Below, piece by piece: positions 1 to 7,034 of a stretch of DNA of 36,419 nucleotides. The position numbers were made by a program, and so were the translations under genes. The notes beneath the pieces are model-generated. The model was not told the origin of the DNA and searched no databases. It saw only the letters and a list, made by a program, of their open reading frames with translations. Numbering within the stretch: the stretch's first letter is position 1; each line of letters begins with the position of its first letter. This DNA is from Acidobacteriota bacterium (GTDB taxonomy: Bacteria; Actinomycetota; Acidimicrobiia; Acidimicrobiales; Palsa-688), in contig JAGWSF010000165.1 in assembly GCA_028876385.1 (NCBI GenBank), forward strand, positions 1 to 36,419, written 5' to 3'.

Positions 1-278
1 GCGGCCAGCGCCGCCGCCGCGGCGAGGGCCCACGACCCGCCCGGGCCGACGGCCCCGACGGCGGCCGCCAGGGCGGCCGACACCGCGCCGAGGGTGGCCC
101 CCCCGACGACCGCCCCGAGGACGAACCAGGTCGCGGTGGCCCAGTAGCGGTGCCGGCGGGCCTTCTCGCCGAAGGGGGTGATCGACGACATCATGGACAG
201 ACCGCAGGGCGAGTAGGTGGATCGGGCCGCCGCCGCGACAGCCACCGCGGCACCGGCGAGGAGCACGATCATGGTCAT
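1..278 (-). CDS. Integral membrane protein, C-terminus cut off by window edge
   Basis: The visible 92 residues start with a hydrophobic segment (about residues 4-19), followed by a short polar loop with the motif SPCGLSMMSSITPFGE and a second hydrophobic region rich in Gly and Ala. The gene runs off the left edge, so its full length is unknown. Its ATG overlaps the stop of the upstream Cys-rich gene by four bases, so it is co-transcribed and translationally coupled. The SPCGLSM segment recalls the conserved Cys-Pro region of CcdA/DsbD-type electron carriers, which would suit an operon with a thioredoxin-like protein and MauE. That is inference, because only one of the two cysteines expected in such a protein can be seen here. 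It could equally be an unrelated membrane protein. Confidence 0.6.
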   Translation of the reverse strand, partial: MTMIVLLAGAAVAVAAAARSTYSPCGLSMMSSITPFGEKARRHRYWATATWFVLGAVVGGATLGAVSAALAAAVGAVGPGGSWALAAAAALA

Positions 279-1639
279 ATCCCCTGTCCGAAAGACTTGG
301 CGTCACCGAAGTTGTACACGTTGCCGGTCTGGCCGACCATCCAGTAGCCGTTACCCGTCGGGGAGGGGGCCATTCCGACGACGGGCGCCGGTAGCGCCTG
401 CCCCCCGAGGGAACCGTGGAACACGGCGTCGCCGAACGCGAAAATGCCCCCGTCGGACGCCACCAGCCAGTAGCCCTTCCCGGTCGGGGTGGCCGCCATA
501 CCCACTATCGGCTTGGCCAGCTGCACACCCCCGAGGGAACCGTGGAACACGGCGTCGCCGAAGGAGAAGATGCCCCCGTCGGACGCCACCAGCCAGTAGC
601 CCTTCCCGGTGGGCGTGGCGGCCATGCCCACGACGGGCTGGACGAGGGCCACGCCGCCGGTCGACCCGTAGAACGGGGCGTTGAAGTCGAATACCCCTCC
701 GTCGGAAGCGACGAAGCGGTAACCGCCGCTCTGATCGTCGGGGGCGAGACCCACGATGGGTTGGACCAGCTGCACCGAGCCCGTCGAGCCGTCGAAGGCG
801 GCGTCCCCGAAGCAGAAGATGCCCCCGTCGGCTCCGACCAGCCAGTATCCCTTGCCGGTGGGCGTCGACGCCATGCCGACGATCGGTTTGTCCAGCTTGA
901 CGCCGGTGAGGGAGCCGTAGACGACGGCGTCCCCGTAAGCGAAGACGGCCCCGAGATCATCGGTGAGCCAGTAACCGCCGCCGTCGGGGGTCACCGCCAT
1001 CCCGACCGCGACGGGCACGACGGGATAGCTGGTCGGGCCGTCCTGGCAGGGTGCGTAATGGTTGGCGGTGTTCTCGTCGGTCTGGGCCACCGTCGTACAG
1101 GTGCTGTCGAGCTGCCATGGGGGGGTGCACGACACGACCCGGCAGGCGATGCGCCCGCTGCAGTCGATCTCCATGTGGCACTGGCCGTAGCGGAACTCGG
1201 TGCAACCGACGTGGCGGTTGTCGCAGCTGCCGAGGGCGCACCCGCAGGTCAGGTTGTCGCAGGACGGGCAGAAGGCCCCGCCCCCGCAGCCGCAGCCCTG
1301 GCATTCCCCCTGACAGTCGATGTAGTAGCGGGGGCCGGCGCAGTAGGCCGACCCGTCAGCCTTCCACCACCCACCAGCGAAGGTTCCGGGGGGGCAGGCG
1401 TTGATCCCGTTGTTGATGGTGCAGCAGAACTGGGTGTAGCCGTCGCAGCAGTACGACGAGCAGTCGCAGTTGGTGCCCGGGGCGCACTCGCAGATCGCCG
1501 CGTAGGCGGTCCCGGGCCGCAGGAGCAGGTCGGCGGGGGCCACGGTCACGGCGGTGGCCGTGACGGTGGCCCGGGCCAGAAAGCCGCGACGGGACGTCCG
1601 CGACAGGAGCAGGTTGCCGATCCCGGCGGTGAGGGTCAT
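275..1639 (-). CDS. Tat-exported Cys-rich protein (MauA-like) fused to GYW repeat domain
   Basis: This 454-residue protein has a twin-arginine signal (SRRGF at 16-20, hydrophobic stretch to about 40, AYA near 46). Residues 50-198 hold 26 cysteines in about 150 residues. The part CPPGTFAGGWW (82-92) followed by spaced CxC and CGC motifs resembles the methylamine dehydrogenase light chain (MauA), whose two tryptophans form the TTQ cofactor. Candidate Trp residues here are 91/92 and 175. Residues 223-454 are six repeats of about 42 residues (YWLVASDGGIFSFGDA type), probably a beta-propeller or related fold. The ATG at 1639 overlaps the MauE gene by four bases, and upstream reading in this frame is not protein-like. 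The operon offers a thioredoxin-like protein and MauE, known in mau clusters to help fold and oxidise MauA. No large subunit (MauB) is visible. Whether it is an enzyme is unknown. Confidence 0.75.
   Translation of the reverse strand: MTLTAGIGNLLLSRTSRRGFLARATVTATAVTVAPADLLLRPGTAYAAICECAPGTNCDCSSYCCDGYTQFCCTINNGINACPPGTFAGGWWKADGSAYCAGPRYYIDCQGECQGCGCGGGAFCPSCDNLTCGCALGSCDNRHVGCTEFRYGQCHMEIDCSGRIACRVVSCTPPWQLDSTCTTVAQTDENTANHYAPCQDGPTSYPVVPVAVGMAVTPDGGGYWLTDDLGAVFAYGDAVVYGSLTGVKLDKPIVGMASTPTGKGYWLVGADGGIFCFGDAAFDGSTGSVQLVQPIVGLAPDDQSGGYRFVASDGGVFDFNAPFYGSTGGVALVQPVVGMAATPTGKGYWLVASDGGIFSFGDAVFHGSLGGVQLAKPIVGMAATPTGKGYWLVASDGGIFAFGDAVFHGSLGGQALPAPVVGMAPSPTGNGYWMVGQTGNVYNFGDAKSFGQGI
278..973 (-). 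repeat. Six tandem ~126-bp coding repeats (GYW units)
   Basis: The 3' half of the Cys-rich gene is made of units beginning at residues 223, 265, 307, 348, 390 and 432, giving a period of about 42 codons. The consensus runs YW-V-DGGIF-FGDA-F-GS-GG followed by a PVVGMA-TPTGKG linker. Units at 473-598 and 347-472 are nearly identical over their 3' halves at DNA level, including a 34-base exact match. The last unit is truncated to 23 residues. Confidence 0.85.
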
Positions 1640-2151
1640 CGAGCAGGCCTTTCGAGGGGATTGGTCCAGATCAGATAGGCCAGACCGGCGGTGACCACCG
1701 TCACCAGGGCGAGCGGCCAACCCTGCCAGGGGCCGCCGGTGAACACCCGGTCGATGCGGCCCGGCGCGCCCACCGACCACCACACCGAGACGGTGGCGGC
1801 CCCGGCGTCGAGGACCAGGTGGGCCGGCCCGGGGCGGGCGTCGGGACGCCCGAAACATCCGCACGACGACAGGGGCCAGCCCCGGGCCAGGGCCACCCCC
1901 ACGAACACGGTGAAGGCGGCGTAGGCGGCGGCCACCAGGCCCCCGGTGACCGGTCCGGGGAGCGCCACGGCGGTCACCCCCACCACGACCTCGGCCAGGG
2001 CCCCGGCCCGGACCAGGTTGCGGTGCGACGGCAGGTGGGCGACCCGCAGGGCCCTCGCCGTGTCGTCGGGGCGCCACACCTTGGCCACCCCGGCTCCGGC
2101 CAGCAGGACGGCGGCGGCGAGGAAGGGAGCGGCCACGGCCGGAGCGCTCAC
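1636..2151 (-). CDS. MauE-family integral membrane protein
   Basis: The 171-residue protein has four hydrophobic segments (roughly 4-20, 48-68, 72-92 and 146-163) and the motif SSCGCFG at about 95-101, which is typical of the MauE family (MauE/DoxX-like). In methylamine-utilising bacteria MauE works with the thioredoxin-like MauD to deliver disulfides or fold the cysteine-rich MauA subunit in the periplasm. Here the gene sits directly upstream of a Cys-rich MauA-like protein and in the same operon as a thioredoxin-like protein, so the same division of labour is likely. The GTG start overlaps the preceding stop (GTGA), and the stop overlaps the next ATG (ATGA). The family call is strong. The client protein is inferred from gene order. 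Confidence 0.82.
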   Translation of the reverse strand: MSAPAVAAPFLAAAVLLAGAGVAKVWRPDDTARALRVAHLPSHRNLVRAGALAEVVVGVTAVALPGPVTGGLVAAAYAAFTVFVGVALARGWPLSSCGCFGRPDARPGPAHLVLDAGAATVSVWWSVGAPGRIDRVFTGGPWQGWPLALVTVVTAGLAYLIWTNPLERPAR

Positions 2152-2615
2152 CCGCCGGTGTCCACGAAGAAGGTGCCGATGACCTGGTTGGCCCGCGCCG
2201 TCAGGGTCACCCGGTTGACCATGGCCCCGATCACCGAGTACATGCAGAACGCCCGCCTCTGAACGGTGAAGAAGCGCTGGACTCCCGCCTGGCCGACGAT
2301 GGTCCGCTGCAGCTGCCGGGGGCGGTACATGTCCGGCGTCAGGCCGGGCACGCCCTGCAGGCGGCTGAACAGCGCCGAGGCCGCCGCGTCGGGCCCGAAC
2401 TCGAGGAATCCCACGAACACGTCGGACGGCCCCAGGGTTTCGACCAGGCCCCCGCCGTAATCACCCCGTCCGGGGACGAGCGGCACGGTGGCGGCGTGGA
2501 CGACGGGGTAGGTGACCTCGCCGGCGAGGGGGGGACGCTGATAGATGGTCGCCTCCCACCCCGACGGCGGCGACAGCGACAGGCCGGCCGAGCTTATACG
2601 CCGGATGGAGCTCAT
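2148..2615 (-). CDS. Hypothetical protein of the Cys-rich/MauE operon
   Basis: I do not recognise this 155-residue protein. It has no signal peptide and no clear membrane segment. It contains the segments GWEATIYQRPP (about 19-29), GFLEFGPDAAASALF (about 69-83) and a C-terminal AFCMYSVIGAMVNR stretch (about 122-135) that is moderately hydrophobic. It carries a single cysteine. The gene overlaps both neighbours by four bases, so it is made together with the thioredoxin-like protein and MauE and is probably part of the same pathway. The sequence is well behaved (no stops, GC-rich third positions), so it is very likely a real gene. No function can be assigned. Confidence 0.75.
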   Translation of the reverse strand: MSSIRRISSAGLSLSPPSGWEATIYQRPPLAGEVTYPVVHAATVPLVPGRGDYGGGLVETLGPSDVFVGFLEFGPDAAASALFSRLQGVPGLTPDMYRPRQLQRTIVGQAGVQRFFTVQRRAFCMYSVIGAMVNRVTLTARANQVIGTFFVDTGG

Positions 2616-3373
2616 CCGGCCCCTCCGCCGTCGCTGATCGTCGTTGGGTAGAGGCGCGGATCCCCGGGCGCGATGCCCGCGGCGCGCAGCTGGCGGTCTA
2701 CGGCGTCATCGCGCTGCTGATCGGCGCGCGACCGCTCGTGGGGACCCCGCCGCGACGACGGCGGGGAAGTCGTCCCGTCGGCCACGGCGTTGGCCACCAG
2801 GGCCTTGACCTCCTCCCAGCCGGCGGCCACCCCCTCGCCGACGACGCGGCCGGCGGGCCCCGATATGTACACGAAGTAGGGGGCGTAGGGGATGTCGTAG
2901 TGGTCCCACAGCTCGCTCGACATCACCACCGGGGTGGCGCCGGCCAGGGCGGCGATGGCACCGGGTGACTCGGCGTCGGCACCTCGGGTCACGGCGACTA
3001 GGCGGGCGCCTCCGGGGACGTCAGCCGGGGTGGCCCGGAAGGCCTCCCAGAACGCCCGACAGGTCGCGCAACCCGACGTGAGGAAGGCCACCAGGGTGTC
3101 GTGGCGCACATCGGCCACGGCCAGGCTGATGGCATCCCCGGCGGGGGTGGTGCCGGTGAGGTCGATCACGTCGGTGACCTCGGGGCGGCCCGGGGTGGGC
3201 CGGACGGTGGGCGAACCGACGGGCACCGCTCCCGGCCCGGTCCCCGCGGGGTCGAGGTCCACGCCCATCTGGTGGAGAGCCCGCAGCACCTCTGCGTGAC
3301 CGCGCAGGAGACCGGCGACCAGCAGGGCGAGGAGCGCCACCACCACCGTCAGCCCGACCACCAGAGCGGTCAT
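2612..3373 (-). CDS. Membrane-anchored thioredoxin-like protein (MauD/TlpA type)
   Basis: The first gene of the minus-strand operon encodes 253 residues. An N-terminal membrane helix (about 3-23) is followed by a Pro/Gly-rich linker and a thioredoxin-like domain (about 65-195) with the redox motif CATC at 102-105 inside TSGCATCRAFW. A DIPYAPYFVYI segment near 160 supplies the region of the conserved cis-proline. The arrangement matches MauD and TlpA proteins, which act outside the membrane on cysteine pairs of exported proteins. The C-terminal 55 residues are charged and probably disordered. The downstream genes encode MauE and a secreted protein with 26 cysteines, the obvious substrate. The start is the first ATG after a 97-base non-coding gap. 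The redox function is well supported; direction (oxidation or isomerisation) is not. Confidence 0.82.
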   Translation of the reverse strand: MTALVVGLTVVVALLALLVAGLLRGHAEVLRALHQMGVDLDPAGTGPGAVPVGSPTVRPTPGRPEVTDVIDLTGTTPAGDAISLAVADVRHDTLVAFLTSGCATCRAFWEAFRATPADVPGGARLVAVTRGADAESPGAIAALAGATPVVMSSELWDHYDIPYAPYFVYISGPAGRVVGEGVAAGWEEVKALVANAVADGTTSPPSSRRGPHERSRADQQRDDAVDRQLRAAGIAPGDPRLYPTTISDGGGAG

Positions 3374-3470
3374 CGGCCACGCCCGTGACGAGAACTCATG
3401 CAGACATTGTTAGCGCACCGGCCCGGCGCCGATTCAAGTCACCCCGGGCCGATTCGGGGCGGCCCGGCGC

Positions 3471-4718
3471 TCAGCCGATCCGCTCCCGCAGGTGCTCGAT
3501 GGTCCGGGAGAGGACCCTCGAAACCTGCATCTGGCTCACGCCGATCTCCTCCGCCACCTGACGCTGGGTCCAGCCGTCGAAGTACAGGCGCTTCACCACC
3601 AGCCGTTCCCGGGGGGCCAGCTCGGGCAGGATGGCGGTCAGCTGATGGCGGTTGAGGGCGAGGTCGAAACCGGCGTCGACGACCGGCACGTCCCGGCCGG
3701 CGTCGCCTTCGAAGACCCCGGCGTCGAGGGATTCGGGCCAGTAGTTCTCCCCTGCCTCCATGGCCTCGAGGACGGCCTCGTCCGACACGTTCAGGCGGGC
3801 CGCCACCTGCTGGATGGTCGGCGACGCGGACAGCTCGTGGGTCAGGCTCTCCCGGGCCTCCTTGACCGCCAGGTAGGTCTCCTGCAGCGACCGGGGGACG
3901 CGCATCATCCAGGTCTTGTCCCGGAAATGCCGCTTGATCTCGCCCACGATGCTGGCTGTCGCATAGGTGGAGAACGACGTGGCCCGGCCCGGGTCGTAGC
4001 GGCGGGCGGCCTTGACCAGGGCCATGAGCGCCACCTGCTCCAGGTCCTCCTTGGACTCACCGTGACGGGAGAAGCGCCGGGCCAGTGAGCGGGCCAGGCG
4101 GGCGTGGCTGGCGACCAGGTCCGACTGGGCCTGGTGGGCGGCCAGGGTCACCGTCGTGGAGGTCTGAGAGGCGGCGGTCGCGGGGGCGCCCCGGCCGCAC
4201 TTGCGGAACATCCGGCGGCTGCCGTCGAGGGAGCACAGCGCGGCCCGCCCGGCGAGGTCGCGGCGGGGCTCGAGGAGGAGCAGGAGCCCTCCCTCACGCA
4301 GCCGGTCGATGGCCCGCTCGGCCGCCTCCGCCCCGGCGTCGGCCCTCAAGGTGACCAGGTCGACGGGGTGGGCGGGCTCGGCGAGGTAGACGTGGCCGGC
4401 GATGCGCGGGCCGGGCACCCAACGATGATCGTGGCGTTCGAAGCTGTCCCGGCGGGGCCCGAGGGGCACACAACGGATGTCCGACAGGCTGAACGCCACC
4501 GGGCTCATCTCCCGGCGTGGCGAGGTGAACGCGTCCAGGTCGCCGGGCCGTTCGGGTTGGGCGTGGTAGGCGGTCACCACCGCCACCGCGTCAGCCACGT
4601 GGCCCACCGCCCACATCTGCGGGCGGCGTCCCTCCCGGTGGGCGTCCATCAACTCGGGGATCACCCGCTCCTGCAGCAGATCCCACTCCCGCAGGAGCGG
4701 GGAAGACATCACCGACAC
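3471..4718 (-). CDS. SigB/SigF-type sigma factor with degenerate CheR-like N-terminal domain
   Basis: The 415-residue protein ends in a complete sigma-70 group: region 2 at about 200-280 (DLEQVALMALVKAARRYD, FSTYATASIVGEIKRHFRD), region 3 at about 285-335 and region 4 at about 355-415 with the HTH TQRQVAEEIGVSQMQVSRVL. This pattern belongs to the stress/sporulation SigB/F/G family. Residues 1-178 are not part of any sigma factor. They line up with CheR methyltransferases: LLQERVIPELMDAHREGRR-MWAVG at the N-terminus, a DSFERHDHRWVPGP stretch, and REGGLLLLLEP before FRK at the end. The SAM-binding and active-site motifs of CheR are lost, so it may be a ligand- or partner-binding regulator. GGAGG lies 10 bases before the GTG start. 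No anti-sigma gene is adjacent, but a STAS protein lies at 21503. Confidence 0.85.
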   Translation of the reverse strand: MSVMSSPLLREWDLLQERVIPELMDAHREGRRPQMWAVGHVADAVAVVTAYHAQPERPGDLDAFTSPRREMSPVAFSLSDIRCVPLGPRRDSFERHDHRWVPGPRIAGHVYLAEPAHPVDLVTLRADAGAEAAERAIDRLREGGLLLLLEPRRDLAGRAALCSLDGSRRMFRKCGRGAPATAASQTSTTVTLAAHQAQSDLVASHARLARSLARRFSRHGESKEDLEQVALMALVKAARRYDPGRATSFSTYATASIVGEIKRHFRDKTWMMRVPRSLQETYLAVKEARESLTHELSASPTIQQVAARLNVSDEAVLEAMEAGENYWPESLDAGVFEGDAGRDVPVVDAGFDLALNRHQLTAILPELAPRERLVVKRLYFDGWTQRQVAEEIGVSQMQVSRVLSRTIEHLRERIG

Positions 4719-4758
4719 CGTGGGCCAACCTCCAACTGAGAAACCTCGCCCGTTGGTT

Positions 4759-4783
4759 CTACCCGCGACGGGCGGCCCGCAAC
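4759..4783 (-). promoter_or_regulatory. Candidate SigF/SigB-type promoter of the sigma gene
   Basis: On the minus strand GTTG (4783-4780) is followed after 15 bases by GGGTAG (4764-4759). This resembles the GTTT-N15-GGGTAT pattern recognised by actinobacterial SigF/SigB-type sigma factors, which is the family encoded 41 bases downstream. Both elements differ from consensus by one base, so this is a sequence match only. Confidence 0.4.
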
Positions 4784-4825
4784 GCGTGCATGAATCCGGG
4801 GGTCCGGGGAAGGGTCTGGGCCGTC

Positions 4826-5584
4826 ATGCGAGTACTGGTCACCAACGACGACGGGGTGACATCGCCGGGCCTGGCGGTGCTGGCCGAGGCGGCCCGCGGG
4901 TGTGGCATGGAGGTCACCGTCGTGGCTCCGAGCGAGGACGCCTCGGGGACGGGCGCGGCCATGACGGTCCGGGTCGACGAGGGGGTGGTCACCCTCGCCG
5001 AGGTGACCGGTGCCGACGGCCGGCCCGCCGGTTCCCTGCCGGGAGGCCCGGCGTTCATCGTCCGGGCGGCCATGTTCGGGGCTTTCGGGCCCCCGCCCGA
5101 CCTGGTCCTGTCGGGCATCAACCAGGGCGTGAACACCGGCAAGGCCATCCTGCACTCGGGTACGGTCGGGGCGGCCCTGACCGCGGCCAACTACGGCCGG
5201 AGAGCCCTGGCCCTCTCGTCGGCGGCCGGCTCCGACTGCTCGGCGGACGTCGAGTCCGTGGACCTCGAGGTGGTCGCGACCATCGTCAAGTGGGTGCGCG
5301 ACACGCCCCCCGGCACGGTGCTCAACGTCAACCTGCCCGCCGCCTCGGATGGTCGGAGGGCCGCCCTCGACCGCGTGAGGGTCACGTCGCTGGCGGGGGT
5401 CGGGACAGTACAGGGGCGGGTGACCGACGCCCGGGGATCGGTCCCGGTGGTGTTCAACGACGAGGGTGGAACCCCCGAGTCGGGTACCGACGTGGCCGCC
5501 TTGGCCGCCGGGTACATCTCCGTGACGGCGATCCGTTCGATCGTGGAGGACAGCCGAGTGGACCTGACCCGCATCGTGGGCTGA
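4826..5584 (+). CDS. surE: 5'/3'-nucleotidase SurE
   Basis: The 252-residue protein begins MRVLVTNDDG, the SurE signature whose two aspartates bind the catalytic divalent metal. Other family marks are VVAPSEDASGTG near 33-44, SGINQGVNTG near 96-105 and HSGTVGAALTA near 109-119. SurE hydrolyses 5'- and 3'-nucleoside monophosphates in the cytoplasm and has the usual length of about 250 residues. I chose the ATG at 4826 because it starts right at the conserved MRVLVTNDDG. A start 36 bases upstream is possible but adds a non-conserved leader. The gene is divergent from the sigma factor and lies 85 bases before rarA on the same strand. Confidence 0.93.
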   Translation: MRVLVTNDDGVTSPGLAVLAEAARGCGMEVTVVAPSEDASGTGAAMTVRVDEGVVTLAEVTGADGRPAGSLPGGPAFIVRAAMFGAFGPPPDLVLSGINQGVNTGKAILHSGTVGAALTAANYGRRALALSSAAGSDCSADVESVDLEVVATIVKWVRDTPPGTVLNVNLPAASDGRRAALDRVRVTSLAGVGTVQGRVTDARGSVPVVFNDEGGTPESGTDVAALAAGYISVTAIRSIVEDSRVDLTRIVG

Positions 5585-5669
5585 GCGATTCGGCCACAGG
5601 GGGGACCGGCGGGTTGGACCCCGGCCGGGTCCCGGTCAGCAGTGGCGGCGAGCGGCCTACGGTGGGGGC

Positions 5670-7034
5670 ATGCCTGCGGCACCACCCCCCGACGACCTCT
5701 TCGGCGCCGCCGTGCGCCAGCGGATCGAGGAGCGGGCGCCCCTGGCGGCGCGCATGAGGCCCCGCCGCATCGACGACATCGTCGGTCAGAAACACCTGCT
5801 CGGACCGGGGGCCCCGCTGCGCTCGCTGATCGACACCGACCGGCTGTCGTCGGTGGTGCTGTGGGGCCCGCCCGGGACCGGCAAGACCACCCTGGCGTCG
5901 GTGGTGGCCGGTGTGACCAAGCGGGAGTTCGTCTCCCTCTCGGCGGTGACGGCGGGCGTGAAAGACGTGCGGGAGGTGCTGGAGGCCGCCCGCCGGCGGC
6001 TGGGCGAGCAGGGGCAGGGGACCATCCTGTTCCTCGACGAGGTCCACCGGTTCAACAAGAGCCAGCAGGACGCCCTCCTGCCGGGAGTCGAGTCGGGCCT
6101 GATCACCTTGATCGGGGCCACCACCGAGAACCCCTTCTTCGAGGTCAACGCGCCTCTGCTCAGCCGCTCCACGGTGTTCCGCCTCGAGCCCCTCTCGGAG
6201 GAGGAACTGGCCACCCTGATCGACCGGGCGCTCTTCCACGAGACGGCCGAGGTGGACCCGGAGGCCCGGGCCCACCTGAGCGACCTGGCCGGCGGTGACG
6301 CCCGGGCGGCGCTGACCACCCTGGAGACGGCTCTGGCCCTCGCCGAGGCTTCCGGACGTCGCCGGGTCACCCTCCCCGACGTGGAGCAGGCCCGCCAGGC
6401 CCGGGTGCTGCGCTACGGCGACGACGACCACTACGACGTCATCTCGGCGTTCATCAAGTCCATCCGCGGCTCGGACCCCGACGCCGCGCTGTACTGGCTG
6501 GCCCGGATGCTGCAGGCCGGCGAGGACGCCCGGTTCATCGCCCGCCGGCTGGTGATCCTGGCATCCGAGGACGTCGGCATGGCCGACCCCATGGGCCTGG
6601 TCCTGGCCGATGCCGCGGCCCGGGCGGTGGAGTTCGTAGGGCTGCCCGAGGCGCAGCTCAACCTGGCCCACGCCGTGGTGCACCTGGCCTGCGCCCCCAA
6701 GTCCAACACGGTGACCGCGGCCCTGGCCCGCGCCGCCGAGGACGTGTCCGAGCGCCCCGCCGGCCCGGTCCCCGCCCCCCTGCGGTCGGTGCACCCGCAG
6801 CAGAGGCGCCAGACCGGTGAGGGAGTGGGGTACGCCTATCCCCACAGCGAGCCGAGCGGATTCGTGGCCCAGCAGTACCGGCCGCCGGAGATCGACGGGC
6901 GGGTCTACTACCGGCCTTCACCGCACGGGGCCGAAGCCGCCGTCGCCGAGCGTCTCAGGCGTCTGTGGGGAGACGAGGCCTACGACTCGGAGGAGTGGTC
7001 GAGATTCGAGAAGTTCGCCGACCCGTCACGCTGA
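5670..7034 (+). CDS. rarA: Replication-associated recombination protein RarA (AAA+ ATPase)
   Basis: The 454-residue protein has a short N-terminal helix, the motif RPRRIDDIVGQKHLLGPG (about 30-47), Walker A GPPGTGKTT (66-74), Walker B ILFLDEVHRFNKSQQDALLP (about 119-138), sensor 1 GATTENPFFEVN, an arginine-finger region, and the C-terminal MgsA tetramerisation domain (DDHYDVISAFIKSIRGSDPDAALYW). RarA/MgsA/Mgs1 proteins act at stalled replication forks. Length and motif order are those of full family members. The stop overlaps the end of the convergent alpha/beta hydrolase gene by nine bases, leaving no room for a terminator between them. Confidence 0.95.
   Translation: MPAAPPPDDLFGAAVRQRIEERAPLAARMRPRRIDDIVGQKHLLGPGAPLRSLIDTDRLSSVVLWGPPGTGKTTLASVVAGVTKREFVSLSAVTAGVKDVREVLEAARRRLGEQGQGTILFLDEVHRFNKSQQDALLPGVESGLITLIGATTENPFFEVNAPLLSRSTVFRLEPLSEEELATLIDRALFHETAEVDPEARAHLSDLAGGDARAALTTLETALALAEASGRRRVTLPDVEQARQARVLRYGDDDHYDVISAFIKSIRGSDPDAALYWLARMLQAGEDARFIARRLVILASEDVGMADPMGLVLADAAARAVEFVGLPEAQLNLAHAVVHLACAPKSNTVTAALARAAEDVSERPAGPVPAPLRSVHPQQRRQTGEGVGYAYPHSEPSGFVAQQYRPPEIDGRVYYRPSPHGAEAAVAERLRRLWGDEAYDSEEWSRFEKFADPSR

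Noticed and set aside
1640..2077. Apparent long N-terminal extension making the Cys-rich protein 600 residues
   Set aside because: The extension is Arg/Pro/Gly-rich shadow sequence of the MauE gene in another frame; the ATG at 1639 with a Tat signal is the sensible start.
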